Counted from the first letter of the stretch, positions 42,835 through 52,036 are shown. The stretch: 64,000 bases of DNA from Myroides sp. N17-2 (GCF_002286775.1 NZ_NSGJ01000002.1:62001-126000), one strand, 5' to 3'. A program made the numbers and translations. Notes: generated from the sequence alone by a model not told the origin.

Positions 42835-43854
42835 CTATTGTTTGTTTTGCCATTCTTTAATCCAAGTTACCATAGCGTCAATCCACATATCGTCATCGTT
42901 CATACATGGGATAGTTCTGAACTCTTCACCACCGTGGTGAAGGAATTCGTCATGTGCTTCCATACCTATTTCTTCAAGTGTTTCTAAACAGTCTGCTACG
43001 AAAGCAGGTGTTACAACAGCAAGTTTCTTTATTCCTTTATCAGCTAATCCGTTTACAGTTACATCCGTAGGAGGTTGAAGCCATTTGTCCATTCCTAAAC
43101 GAGATTGGAATGAGTTCGTGTATTTATCAGCAGGGATGTTTAGTTTTTCTACTACTTGTCTAGTTGTTTCTAAGCATTGATGTCTGTAACAGAACTCATG
43201 TGCTTTAGAAGCTGTCTGACAGCATGAACCATCTATTGTACAGTGTCCTTTAGTTACATCTGATTTGTGGATGTGTCTCTCTGGTACTCCATGGTATGAG
43301 AATACAATATGGTCGTAATCATAACCTTCTAGGTGTCCTTTAATGGTATGAGCTAAGGCATTTACATATTCAGGTTTATTATAGAATGCAGGGAAACTAG
43401 TTACTTTCATCTGAGGGAAGAACTTTGTTCTTATTTCTTCTGCTAGTACATCGATAGTCTCCGTAGTTGCCATAGCAAACTGAGGGTATAATGGTATCAT
43501 TAATACATCATCTACTCCCTTGTCTTTTAACTCTTGAAGACCTGTTTTAATAGATGGTTCTCCATAACGCATTGATAGGGCTACAGGGATGTCTACTTTC
43601 TCCTGTACTTTTTTATGTTGACGTTGAGATATTACAACAAGAGGTGACCCCTCTTCCCACCATATTTTAGCGTAAGCCTCTGCTGATTTCTTAGGTCTTG
43701 TATTAAGAATGATTCCTTTTACTAGTAAATATCTTAGGATGTAAGGCATGTCGATTACTCTTTCATCCATTAAAAATTCTCCTAAATATGGTTTTACGTC
43801 TTTTGCTGTAGGGCTTTTAGGTGAGCCTAGGTTTACTAATAATATACCTTGCAT
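42835..43854 (-). CDS. hemH: Ferrochelatase
   Basis: Inserts Fe(II) into protoporphyrin IX, the final step of protohaem formation. 339 residues, with LLVNLGSPKSPTAKDVKPYLGEFLMD at the N-terminus, the active-site FSYHGVPERHIHKSD (His essential), YTNSFQSRLGMDKWLQPPT and late PAFVADCLETLEEIGMEA. The HCTIDGSCCQTA segment has cysteines that might bind an Fe-S cluster or simply be variable. It lies four bases downstream of the AraC regulator and one base before hemJ. Confidence 0.96.
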   Translation of the reverse strand: MQGILLVNLGSPKSPTAKDVKPYLGEFLMDERVIDMPYILRYLLVKGIILNTRPKKSAEAYAKIWWEEGSPLVVISQRQHKKVQEKVDIPVALSMRYGEPSIKTGLQELKDKGVDDVLMIPLYPQFAMATTETIDVLAEEIRTKFFPQMKVTSFPAFYNKPEYVNALAHTIKGHLEGYDYDHIVFSYHGVPERHIHKSDVTKGHCTIDGSCCQTASKAHEFCYRHQCLETTRQVVEKLNIPADKYTNSFQSRLGMDKWLQPPTDVTVNGLADKGIKKLAVVTPAFVADCLETLEEIGMEAHDEFLHHGGEEFRTIPCMNDDDMWIDAMVTWIKEWQNKQ

Positions 43855-43858
43855 GAGT

Positions 43859-44731
43859 TTAGTTATTTGTGTTAAGGGACATTAAATATTTTTTAGGTGT
43901 AGTGCCAAACTTCTTTTTAAAGGCTGCGATGAAGTGGCTAGATGAGCTATAGCCAATCTTTAGGCCTACTTCATTTACGTTATATGTACCATTATCTAGA
44001 AGTTTACGGGCGTACTCCATCTTATAGTCAAATAAGAAACTGAATACAGAATCACCATAAATCTGTTTAAAGCCCATTTTTAATTTTTTAATATTGATAC
44101 CTACTGTGTCGGCTAATTCTTGTAATGTAGGTGGTTCTGCCATCTTGCTAATGATGATGTCTTTTGCCTTTTTGATTTTGACAACATCATCTTCATCAGA
44201 TAAGAATGGGCAGTTCTCTATGTTTTGATCTTCATTTTGATTAAATAAAAGACTCAATAGTTCATATGTTTTCCCTGTGTAATAAAGTTTCTTTATAGTA
44301 GGGTTCATATAGAAGTTGAAAAGTTGGTTTAATACTATAGCCATAGAAGGAGTAATCTCTTCTTCTGAATAATATTTTTTGTCTCTGTTCTCTCCTGTTA
44401 GAAAACCGATGAACTCCGCTTCTGTAGAGAATAGGGCGTGAAACTTCTTAATCGAGATTAAAACACTTATGATCCAAGTATTGGGTGTTATTTCTAAGTG
44501 TACAGGGAGTTGCTTTTGAGGGTTATATAAGATTAGAAATTTCTCTTCATTTAAAGGTAAAGAGTAAGCCCCTCCGCTAAATAAAAACTTCGCTGACCCC
44601 TTTAATCCGAAATAGAATTGAATCACATCGGTTCCCATTTCTCTTTGAAAAGTGATATTCTCTTTGAGGTTGTTTTCGAACCTTAGCAGTGAAAAATTAT
44701 CGTCAATTATTATTTCTTCCGTTGGACTCAT
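43859..44731 (-). CDS. AraC-family transcriptional regulator
   Basis: A 290-residue regulator with a C-terminal double helix-turn-helix (about residues 190-288): PPTLQELADTVGINIKKLKMGFKQIYGDSVFSFL and VNEVGLKIGYSSSSHFIAAFKKKFGTTPKKYL. The N-terminal 185 residues should sense a ligand. It is the first gene of the group with hemH and hemJ and is transcribed away from hemA across a 232-base divergent region. It is therefore a strong candidate for controlling haem synthesis in both directions. What it senses (haem, iron, porphyrin) cannot be read from sequence. Confidence 0.9.
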   Translation of the reverse strand: MSPTEEIIIDDNFSLLRFENNLKENITFQREMGTDVIQFYFGLKGSAKFLFSGGAYSLPLNEEKFLILYNPQKQLPVHLEITPNTWIISVLISIKKFHALFSTEAEFIGFLTGENRDKKYYSEEEITPSMAIVLNQLFNFYMNPTIKKLYYTGKTYELLSLLFNQNEDQNIENCPFLSDEDDVVKIKKAKDIIISKMAEPPTLQELADTVGINIKKLKMGFKQIYGDSVFSFLFDYKMEYARKLLDNGTYNVNEVGLKIGYSSSSHFIAAFKKKFGTTPKKYLMSLNTNN

Positions 44732-44826
44732 AGCGTTACTTTTTAAGTAAAAGAGATAAACTTATTTGGTTACTTTTAATTTAGAACTATTCTATATAAG
44801 CCACTCTTTAACCCCTGTGTTTGTTG

Positions 44827-44936
44827 CAAATGTACTGTATTATAATGAAATGCGGTGCTTTTTTTTTGAGAAATCATTTAGCGATATAAATAGTCCCTCT
44901 AGCGTTACTTTTGTCAATTCTTTAATCTTAAATTTG
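44827..44936. promoter_or_regulatory. Divergent promoter region between AraC regulator and hemA
   Basis: On the minus strand TACATTTG (44827-44834) matches TAnnTTTG for the regulator. On the plus strand two matches face hemA, TACTTTTG (44906-44913) and TAAATTTG (44929-44936). No clean TTTG 19 bases upstream is present for either, which fits activator-dependent promoters. Confidence 0.55.
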
Positions 44937-44963
44937 TTTACTTTTTAGAATTAACTCTGTAGT

Positions 44964-46214
44964 ATGGACAAAATAGATAAGACTAAACCTGCGACTTTTT
45001 ATGCAGTGGGATTAAGTTATAAAAAAGCTGATGCAGAGATGCGTGGTAAGTTTAGTCTAAGTGATGAAGCTAAAGACAATTTATTGACTCAAGCAAAGGA
45101 TGAAGGAATAGAGAGCTTAATAGTTATTTCTACATGTAATAGGACTGAGATATTTGGTTTTGCACAACACCCTTTTGAATTAATTAAATTGCTATGTGAT
45201 AATAGTAATGGTACTGTGGATGACTTTCGCAATGTAGCTTATGTATATAAGACTAAGGAAGCGATAGAGCACTTATTTCGTGTAGGGACAGGATTAGATA
45301 GTCAGATCTTAGGAGACTTTGAGATTATTGGTCAAATAAAGAATGCATTTAATTTAGCTAAAGAGAAAGAGTTAACAACGAATTACTTCGAACGATTAGT
45401 AAATGCTGTAATCCAAGCGAGTAAACGAATTAAAAATGAAACGGAGCTTAGCTCTGGTGCTACATCAGTGTCGTTTGCTTCTGTGCAGTATATTATGGAT
45501 AATGTGGAGGATATCTCTACTAAAAATATATTACTATTCGGTACAGGTAAAATAGGTCGAAATACTTGTGAGAATCTAGTGAAACACACTAAGAATGATC
45601 ACATCACACTTATAAATCGTACAAAAGAAAGAGCATTAGAAGTAGCAGGTAAGTTTAACTTAATAGTGAAAGACTATGCTGATCTACAAGCAGAAATGCG
45701 TAAAGCAGATGTACTTATCGTTGCTACGGGTGCACAGAAACCTACAGTAGATAAGGCTCTTCTTAATCTAAACAAACCTCTTGTTATACTGGATTTGTCT
45801 ATTCCTAAAAATGTTAGTGATAATGTGACAGAGATAGAAGGTGTAGAGTTAATACACCTTGATTATTTATCTCAAATGACAGATAAGACTATCGAGAGAA
45901 GAAGAGAGTTTATTCCTCAAGCAGAAGAAATTATAGAAGAGATCATGTCTGAGTTTATTGCTTGGACTAAAATGAGAAAGTTCGCACCGACTATTCATGC
46001 TTTAAAATCTAAATTAGAGCAGATTAAAGACGGAGAACTTGATTATCATAAAAAGAAATTTGATAATTTTGATTCGGAGCAAGCAGAAATAATAAGCATG
46101 CGAATCATACAAAAGATTACCACACAGTTTGCAAATCATCTTCGTCATGAAGATACTGTTGTGGATCAGAGTATAGAGTGGATAGAGAAAGTGTTTCATA
46201 TAGAATCAAATTAA
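44964..46214 (+). CDS. hemA: Glutamyl-tRNA reductase
   Basis: NADPH-dependent reduction of glutamyl-tRNA to glutamate-1-semialdehyde, the first committed step of the C5 haem pathway. 416 residues. The catalytic Cys lies in VISTCNRTEIFG, followed by FRVGTGLDSQILGDFEIIGQIKNAF and the NADPH-binding domain LLFGTGKIGRNTCENL. The C-terminal domain is a long helical spine. Strictly adjacent to hemC (one-base gap). hemL, needed for the next step, is not in the window. Confidence 0.95.
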   Translation: MDKIDKTKPATFYAVGLSYKKADAEMRGKFSLSDEAKDNLLTQAKDEGIESLIVISTCNRTEIFGFAQHPFELIKLLCDNSNGTVDDFRNVAYVYKTKEAIEHLFRVGTGLDSQILGDFEIIGQIKNAFNLAKEKELTTNYFERLVNAVIQASKRIKNETELSSGATSVSFASVQYIMDNVEDISTKNILLFGTGKIGRNTCENLVKHTKNDHITLINRTKERALEVAGKFNLIVKDYADLQAEMRKADVLIVATGAQKPTVDKALLNLNKPLVILDLSIPKNVSDNVTEIEGVELIHLDYLSQMTDKTIERRREFIPQAEEIIEEIMSEFIAWTKMRKFAPTIHALKSKLEQIKDGELDYHKKKFDNFDSEQAEIISMRIIQKITTQFANHLRHEDTVVDQSIEWIEKVFHIESN

Positions 46215-46215
46215 A

Positions 46216-47145
46216 ATGAGTAAAATTATTCGTATTGGTACACGTGATAGTGAACTAGCAATGTGGCAAGCAAAAACAGTAGAGCAATCACTTCAAAAGT
46301 TGGGGTTTAAAACACAGTTAGTACCTGTGAAATCTACTGGGGATTTAGTGTTAGATAAGCCACTATATGAGATGGGTATCACAGGAATCTTTACTAAGAC
46401 TCTAGATGTGGCAATGATCAATAAGGAGATAGATATCGCAGTGCATTCTATGAAAGATGTACCTACAGCTCTACCTGAAGGAATCGTACAAGGTGCCGTA
46501 CTTAAACGTGCTAACACAGTAGATATTTTATTACATAAAGGAGATACTAGCTTTATGTCAGAAGATCTTGAAGGTGTAGTAGCTACAGGAAGTCTAAGAC
46601 GCAAAGCACAATGGCTAAATCGCTTCCCTAAACATACAACGGTTGACTTACGTGGAAATGTAAATACACGTATGGAGAAACTTGAGAACAGCGATTGGAA
46701 TGGAGCAATCTTCGCTTCAGCTGGTCTTGACCGTATCAAAAAGAAACCTAAGAACTTTATTAACCTTGACTGGATGATACCTGCACCTGCACAAGGAGCA
46801 ATGGTAGTAGTGGTGAATGCTGATGATAACTTTGCACTTGATGCAGTAGCACAGCTAAATGACTATGAGACAGAGATGACTACGCACATCGAAAGACAAT
46901 TCTTAAGAACGTTAGAAGGTGGATGTACTGCCCCTATTGGAGCATTAGCTACTTATAACGATCACGATGACACGATCAACTTTAAGGGAGTATTGTTCTC
47001 TTTAGATGGTAAACAGAAGTTCGAAGTGAATAAAGTAGTAGATATTGCGGAATGGAAGAAGCTTGGTTTCTTTGCTGCAAAAGAAATACTTGAGAACGGA
47101 GGAAGTGAGCTTATGGTAGCACTACGTGAACAACTAAAAAAATAG
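46216..47145 (+). CDS. hemC: Hydroxymethylbilane synthase
   Basis: Porphobilinogen deaminase, joining four porphobilinogens into hydroxymethylbilane. 309 residues with IRIGTRDSELAMWQAKTVEQ, HSMKDVPTALPEG, GSLRRKAQWL and RGNVNTRMEKLE. The cofactor-binding Cys is in LEGGCTAPIGALA. Second gene in hemACDE, one base after hemA and one base before hemD. Confidence 0.97.
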   Translation: MSKIIRIGTRDSELAMWQAKTVEQSLQKLGFKTQLVPVKSTGDLVLDKPLYEMGITGIFTKTLDVAMINKEIDIAVHSMKDVPTALPEGIVQGAVLKRANTVDILLHKGDTSFMSEDLEGVVATGSLRRKAQWLNRFPKHTTVDLRGNVNTRMEKLENSDWNGAIFASAGLDRIKKKPKNFINLDWMIPAPAQGAMVVVVNADDNFALDAVAQLNDYETEMTTHIERQFLRTLEGGCTAPIGALATYNDHDDTINFKGVLFSLDGKQKFEVNKVVDIAEWKKLGFFAAKEILENGGSELMVALREQLKK

Positions 47146-47146
47146 A

Positions 47147-47812
47147 ATGTCTTTTATTCCAACGATTTTATCAACACGCAAGATTCATGATTCTACCTTA
47201 AATAATGTTGTTTTAGGTAATCTTAGCTTATTAAGTGAAGACTATATTCTTATAGAGCATATCGCCTTTGACTTAAATGCAGTGAATGACTATGTGCTTT
47301 TTACAAGTCAGAATGCTGTAAAGAGTGTGATTAATCAGGGATATAAAGGTGATCTTAATCGTAAACCTGCTATTTGTGTTGGAATAAAAACAAAAGAATT
47401 ACTTGAGGAACATGGTTGGGAGGTTATCGTTTGGGCACATTATGCCAAAGAGCTTGCCCCAATTATTGTCGATAATTTTAATAGTAAGAGTATTACTTTT
47501 TTTAGTGGAAGTATTAGAAGAGACTTGTTACCTGATGCTTTTAGAGCGAATAACATAGCCTTTAATGAGTTTACAGTTTATCAGACTGTTCTTAATCCAC
47601 TAAAAAATGAACAAATAATAGAAGGATTGTGTTTTTACAGTCCCTCAGGTGTTGAGAGTTATCTTAAGGCAAATAGCATTACTACAGAAGTGTGTTTTTG
47701 TATAGGAGAGACTACAGCAGAACCATTAAAAGAGATTACACAACATATCGTAATTGCAAAGCAACCTACAGTGGAAGCTACATTACAAGCTTGTGTGGAT
47801 TATTACAAATAA
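47147..47812 (+). CDS. hemD: Uroporphyrinogen-III synthase
   Basis: Cyclises hydroxymethylbilane to uroporphyrinogen III. 221 residues; the family is poorly conserved, so the call relies strongly on position between hemC and hemE plus the patterns VLFTSQNAVKSVI, CVGIKTKELLEEHGWEV and FYSPSGVESYLKAN. These match the two-domain HemD fold. Tightly linked to hemC. Confidence 0.9.
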   Translation: MSFIPTILSTRKIHDSTLNNVVLGNLSLLSEDYILIEHIAFDLNAVNDYVLFTSQNAVKSVINQGYKGDLNRKPAICVGIKTKELLEEHGWEVIVWAHYAKELAPIIVDNFNSKSITFFSGSIRRDLLPDAFRANNIAFNEFTVYQTVLNPLKNEQIIEGLCFYSPSGVESYLKANSITTEVCFCIGETTAEPLKEITQHIVIAKQPTVEATLQACVDYYK

Positions 47813-47849
47813 AGTCAGCTAAAAATTGACGTTTTAAAATCGAAAAGAA

Positions 47850-48878
47850 ATGATTAAAAATGATTTATTCTTAAGAGCGTTAAAAGGTGAAACAGTAGAG
47901 AGACCACCTGTATGGATGATGCGTCAAGCAGGTAGATATTTACCTGAGTTTATCGCTTTGAGAGAGAAGTATGATTTTTTTACACGTTGTAGAATGCCTG
48001 AAATTGCAGCTGAGATTACAGTACAACCAATTCGTATTGTAAAGCCAGATGCAGCTATTTTATTCTCAGATATTTTAGTCGTACCACAAGCTATGAATAT
48101 TGATGTAGAGATGAGACCAGGAGTAGGACCATGGGTACCTAATCCTATTCGTTCTGCTAAAGATGTAGAGCAAGTTATCGTACCTAATATCGAAGAGACT
48201 TTAGGATATGTGATGGAAGCTATTAAAGTAACAAAAGAAATGTTGAATGATGAAGTGCCTTTGATTGGTTTCGCAGGTTCTCCATGGACTATCTTTTGTT
48301 ATGCAGTAGAAGGTAAAGGATCTAAGAGTTTTGACATTGCGAAAAGTATGTGTTTCTCTGATCCAGTAGCGTCTCACACTTTATTACAAAAAATTACAGA
48401 TACAACTATCTTATACCTTAAAGAGAAGGTAAAGGCAGGAGTAGATGCAGTACAGATATTTGATTCTTGGGGAGGTATGCTTTCTCCTGTTGATTACCAA
48501 GAATTCTCTTGGAAATATATCAATCAGATCGTAGAAGCTTTATCTGAAATCACTCCAGTTATCGTATTTGGTAAAGGATGTTGGTTTGCATTACCTGAGA
48601 TGGCGAAGTCTAAAGCTTCTGCATTAGGGGTTGATTGGACTTGTAGCCCACAGAATGCTCGTCTATTCACAGGAGGAGATATCACACTTCAAGGGAACTT
48701 TGATCCAAGCCGCCTAATGTCACCGATACCAACTATTAAAAAGATGGTACACGAGATGATCGACGCGTTCGGTAAAGATAAGTATATCGTTAACTTAGGT
48801 CACGGTATCTTACCTCATATCCCAGTAGATCACGCAAAAGCGTTTATCGAAGCAGTAAAAGAATACGAACAGAAGTAA
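47850..48878 (+). CDS. hemE: Uroporphyrinogen decarboxylase
   Basis: Removes four carboxyl groups from uroporphyrinogen III to give coproporphyrinogen III. 342 residues with the signatures [52 protein letters not shown] and [15 protein letters not shown]. It is 37 bases after hemD. A terminator follows before two orphan genes, so hemF may have a separate promoter. Confidence 0.97.
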   Translation: MIKNDLFLRALKGETVERPPVWMMRQAGRYLPEFIALREKYDFFTRCRMPEIAAEITVQPIRIVKPDAAILFSDILVVPQAMNIDVEMRPGVGPWVPNPIRSAKDVEQVIVPNIEETLGYVMEAIKVTKEMLNDEVPLIGFAGSPWTIFCYAVEGKGSKSFDIAKSMCFSDPVASHTLLQKITDTTILYLKEKVKAGVDAVQIFDSWGGMLSPVDYQEFSWKYINQIVEALSEITPVIVFGKGCWFALPEMAKSKASALGVDWTCSPQNARLFTGGDITLQGNFDPSRLMSPIPTIKKMVHEMIDAFGKDKYIVNLGHGILPHIPVDHAKAFIEAVKEYEQK

Positions 48879-48889
48879 TAATATATAGA

Positions 48890-48930
48890 CAGAAAAGGCT
48901 ACACTTGGTGGTAGGCTTTTCTGTTTTTTT
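48890..48930 (+). terminator. Terminator after hemE
   Basis: CAGAAAAGGCTAC and GTAGGCTTTTCTG form a 13-bp stem with one mismatch and a run of seven T. Confidence 0.85.
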
Positions 48931-48944
48931 ATGACCTAATATTT

Positions 48945-49304
48945 ATGCTAAATAAAGGAACTAAAAGTGAAGAAGATAGACGTATAGAGTCTATCGTACA
49001 GAAGTTGTCTTCTATGGGGTTTGTACCTGAGGACGCTACTTTTGTTGAAAGTCTAGATGAGGAATTAAACAAGATAGGATTAACTTATCAAGAGTTATTA
49101 ACTATTTCTACTGATGAGTTACCTAAGCATATACAGTGTTTTAACTTTGGATGGGACCATATGGAGCAGTTCACGGATATTTTAGTGAAATGGTCTACTA
49201 AAGAACCTTCTTTTAAAGTTAAAGCAAAAGCACTATACCAGTTTATTCAAGATGAGAGCAAGGCTTTCTCTTTTAATATTATGACTAAGATTAGTAGCTT
49301 ATAA
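48945..49304 (+). CDS. Hypothetical cytoplasmic protein within the haem cluster
   Basis: A 119-residue acidic, largely helical protein that I do not recognise. It contains SMGFVPEDATFVESLDEELNKIGLTYQELLTISTDELP and ends near FNIMTKISSL. No signal, membrane segment or metal motif. It follows the hemE terminator, is six bases before a small membrane protein gene, and lies between hemE and hemF, so the two-gene unit interrupts the haem cluster. Confidence 0.6.
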   Translation: MLNKGTKSEEDRRIESIVQKLSSMGFVPEDATFVESLDEELNKIGLTYQELLTISTDELPKHIQCFNFGWDHMEQFTDILVKWSTKEPSFKVKAKALYQFIQDESKAFSFNIMTKISSL

Positions 49305-49310
49305 GTAACA

Positions 49311-49631
49311 ATGACTACACTAAACAAAGGAATATTAGGTGTATTTGTAACTATTACATTGTTTTGGTTAGTCTTTACGATAGATAGTGTTATCTATCAC
49401 CATTACGAATATTGTGAAGACAGCATGTCTGTTTTTGTGTATGTGATAGTCTATAGTATATTAAGTTTATTAAGTGTTTTGTTTTTATCTGTAACTAATA
49501 TATCTAAAAGTACAGAGGTTAAACGCTGCTTAAAGTTAGTAGGATTAATATATGTTATAACTGTATTTAGTGTATTTGCTCTTATTGCTTTTATGAATTA
49601 TGTGTTAGGACCTGTAGATGTGAGAGGGTAA
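49311..49631 (+). CDS. Small membrane protein within the haem cluster
   Basis: A 106-residue protein with three hydrophobic segments (about 6-27, 40-62 and 75-98) and few charged residues. I do not recognise it. It is probably co-transcribed with the preceding orphan gene. The 136 bases to hemF contain no recognisable promoter or hairpin. Confidence 0.6.
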   Translation: MTTLNKGILGVFVTITLFWLVFTIDSVIYHHYEYCEDSMSVFVYVIVYSILSLLSVLFLSVTNISKSTEVKRCLKLVGLIYVITVFSVFALIAFMNYVLGPVDVRG

Positions 49632-49767
49632 TAGGAGTTAGGTGATATTAAGTATAAGTTAGATTAGTGCACTTATAATATTTGTTGATGTAGTAGATTA
49701 TAGTTTAAATACTATTGTGAAAATAAGAGTGTGTCAAGTAGACAAGATTTAGAGTGTCAAAATAATT

Positions 49768-50673
49768 ATGAAAGAACAGTTTTATCAATATATACAACAA
49801 CTTCAAGATACAATTACTAAAGGTCTTGAAGAAGTAGATGGAAAAGCAAAATTCCAACAAGACCTTTGGGAACGCCCTGAAGGTGGAGGGGGACGTACTC
49901 GTGTAATTGAGAATGGGAATGTATTCGAAAAAGGAGGAGTGAATATCTCTGCTGTACACGGATCACTACCTGTAACAATGCAAAAGTATTTTAATGTAGG
50001 AGATGTAGATTTCTTTGCGTGTGGATTGTCTTTAGTGCTTCATCCAAAAAGTCCAATGGTTCCTACAGTTCATGCTAATTGGCGTTACTTCGAGATGTAT
50101 GATAAAGAGGGTACAGTAGTGCGTTCTTGGTTCGGTGGAGGGCAAGACTTAACACCATATTACTTATTCGAAGAAGATGCTACACACTTTCACAGTGTGT
50201 GTAAATCAGCATGTGATAAGCACAATCCGGAGTTTTATCCACAGTATAAGAAGCAGTGTGATGAGTACTTTTGGAATGCGCATAGAGAAGAAGCACGCGG
50301 TATCGGAGGTTTGTTCTTTGATCGCTTAGAAGCTACGGAGGCAATGTCTATGGAACAATGGTTTAACTTCGTTACAGAAGTGGGTAATAGTTTCTTAGAG
50401 GCTTATGTACCTATCGTAGAAAGACGCAAAGAATTGCCTTATACAGAAGAACAACGCACATGGCAAGAGATAAGAAGAGGTAGATATGTAGAGTTTAACC
50501 TTGTACATGATAAGGGAACTTTGTTTGGCTTAAAAACCAATGGACGTATCGAATCTATTCTAATGAGTTTACCACCACACGTACAGTGGGTGTATGACCA
50601 TCATCCTGTAGAGGGAAGTGAAGAAGATAAGTTGTTAAAGGTGTTGGCACAGCCAATTGATTGGATAAAGTAG
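49768..50673 (+). CDS. hemF: Oxygen-dependent coproporphyrinogen III oxidase
   Basis: Converts coproporphyrinogen III to protoporphyrinogen IX using O2. 301 residues, with ERPEGGGGRTRVIENGNVFEKGGVN, PTVHANWRYFEMYD, WFGGGQDLTPYYLFEEDATHFH, RGIGGLFFDRLE and the C-terminal RGRYVEFNLVHDKGTLFGLKTNGR. Aerobic haem synthesis is thus supported. Its stop codon forms the first three bases of a REP-like repeat at 50671-50701. hemB follows after a 310-base gap. Confidence 0.97.
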   Translation: MKEQFYQYIQQLQDTITKGLEEVDGKAKFQQDLWERPEGGGGRTRVIENGNVFEKGGVNISAVHGSLPVTMQKYFNVGDVDFFACGLSLVLHPKSPMVPTVHANWRYFEMYDKEGTVVRSWFGGGQDLTPYYLFEEDATHFHSVCKSACDKHNPEFYPQYKKQCDEYFWNAHREEARGIGGLFFDRLEATEAMSMEQWFNFVTEVGNSFLEAYVPIVERRKELPYTEEQRTWQEIRRGRYVEFNLVHDKGTLFGLKTNGRIESILMSLPPHVQWVYDHHPVEGSEEDKLLKVLAQPIDWIK

Positions 50674-50701
50674 AGACGCAATACTTTGCGTGTCACATAA
50701 T
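50671..50701. repeat. REP-like repeat overlapping the hemF stop
   Basis: A 31-bp unit starting with the hemF TAG: arms ACGCAA and TTGCGT around a TACT loop, then GTCACATAAT. A second copy is at 50720-50750 with three differences. Two related copies are found at 59156-59180 and 59253-59272. Confidence 0.75.
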
Positions 50702-50719
50702 ATATATCCACGACAGTAG

Positions 50720-50750
50720 TAGAGACGCAATACTTTGTGTGTCATATAAT
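50720..50750. repeat. REP-like repeat, second copy after hemF
   Basis: Same 31-bp unit as at 50671, with TTGTGT in place of TTGCGT (a G-U pair keeps the stem) and CATATAAT in place of CACATAAT. The two units lie 49 bases apart. Confidence 0.75.
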
Positions 50751-50873
50751 GTGATTATGTAATCATAAATCCGTGACAACAATAGATGTAATATAGAACA
50801 GTATTAATAATTCAGGTCTTTGATTTTTTTGAATTTATGTAGATGTTGTCAGAATATCAGATTTCGACTTTGA

Positions 50874-50905
50874 GGGTTGGGGGTTCGAACCCTCCCGCGG
50901 ACGCA
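50874..50905 (+). pseudogene. tRNA 3'-end fragment
   Basis: GGGGG-TTCGAAC-CCTCC (50879-50895) forms a standard T arm, followed by CGCGGAC as a 7-base 3' acceptor strand and G as discriminator. No GTCCGCG 5' acceptor strand, D arm or anticodon arm can be found upstream, so this is a remnant. G73 suggests tRNA-Asp or tRNA-Asn. It may mark a past integration or recombination point. Confidence 0.55.
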
Positions 50906-50983
50906 ATAGATAACAATGTGTGATAAATATTTGTATTAAATTCTAATGAAAGCCTGGGTTTATAACATAAAACCAAAATAATT

Positions 50984-51976
50984 ATGTTTCCATTACAAAG
51001 AGGTAGAAGATTAAGAACAAATGAGTCTATTCGTAGTTTGGTAAGAGAGACTATCGTGACTCCACAAGATTTTATGTTTCCTATGTTTATAGCAGAAGGG
51101 ACGAATGTACAAGAAGCTATTCCATCAATGCCAGGGATGTTTAGACGTTCTGTGGACTTGACTGTAAAGGAAGTAAAAGAATTATATGCATTGGGTATTC
51201 GCGCAGTGAATATCTATGTGAAAGTAAGTGAGCATTTAAAAGATAACGCAGGTACAGAAGCTTGGAATGCGAATGGATTAATGCAAACAGCTATTAAAGC
51301 GATTAAAGATGCATGTCCAGGTATGATCGTTATGCCTGATGTAGCTTTAGATCCTTACTCTATCTATGGACACGATGGTATTATCGAGAATGGTGTAGTA
51401 GTAAATGACCCTACAGTAGAGGCCTTGATGAAAATGAGTGTATCTCATGCTGAAGCAGGGGCTGACTTCGTAGCTCCTAGTGATATGATGGATGGACGTA
51501 TCTTGCGTATGCGTGAGGCGTTAGACCAATCAGGATATACTGATGTAGGTATTATGAGTTATTCAGCTAAATATGCTTCTGCGTTCTATGGTCCATTCCG
51601 TGATGCTTTAGACAGTGCTCCAAAAGCAGATATGGAAATACCAAAAGATAAAAAGACATATCAAATGGATTATGCTAACCGTATCGAGGCTGTAAAAGAA
51701 GCTTTATATGATGTGGAAGAGGGTGCTGATATCCTTATGGTAAAACCAGGTATGGCTTATTTAGATATTGTACGCGAGGTGAAAGACGCAGTGAATGTGC
51801 CTGTAGCAGTGTACCAAGTATCTGGTGAGTATGCGATGGTGAAGGCTGCATCAGAGAGAGGATGGCTAGACCATGACCAAATCATGATGGAGCAATTAAC
51901 GTGTATTAAGCGTGCAGGAGCAAGTATTATTTCTACTTACTTTGCTAAAGAAGCCGCAGTACTTTTGAATAAATAG
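50984..51976 (+). CDS. hemB: Delta-aminolevulinic acid dehydratase (porphobilinogen synthase)
   Basis: Condenses two 5-aminolevulinate molecules to porphobilinogen. 330 residues with RRGRRLRTNESIRSLVRET-type N-terminus, VAPSDMMDGRI, YSAKYASAFYGPFRDA (Schiff-base Lys in the first part) and VKPGMAYLDIVREVKD with the second active-site Lys, then AVYQVSGEYAMVKAA. In the metal site region VMPDVALDPYSIYGHDG the Zn-binding cysteines of the E. coli type are replaced by Ala/Asp residues, suggesting a Mg-dependent enzyme. Separated from hemF by repeats and a tRNA fragment. Confidence 0.96.
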   Translation: MFPLQRGRRLRTNESIRSLVRETIVTPQDFMFPMFIAEGTNVQEAIPSMPGMFRRSVDLTVKEVKELYALGIRAVNIYVKVSEHLKDNAGTEAWNANGLMQTAIKAIKDACPGMIVMPDVALDPYSIYGHDGIIENGVVVNDPTVEALMKMSVSHAEAGADFVAPSDMMDGRILRMREALDQSGYTDVGIMSYSAKYASAFYGPFRDALDSAPKADMEIPKDKKTYQMDYANRIEAVKEALYDVEEGADILMVKPGMAYLDIVREVKDAVNVPVAVYQVSGEYAMVKAASERGWLDHDQIMMEQLTCIKRAGASIISTYFAKEAAVLLNK

Positions 51977-52001
51977 TGGTATCAAATATAATAAATTGAA
52001 G

Positions 52002-52036
52002 AAGCTCAGTGATTAAGTTCACTGAGCTTTTTTTAT
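52002..52036 (+). terminator. Terminator after hemB
   Basis: AAGCTCAGTG/CACTGAGCTT 10-bp stem, eight-base loop, then seven T. Confidence 0.9.

Noticed and set aside
50800..50905. Complete tRNA gene
   Set aside because: Only the T arm and 3' acceptor strand are present; no matching 5' acceptor, D or anticodon arms are found.
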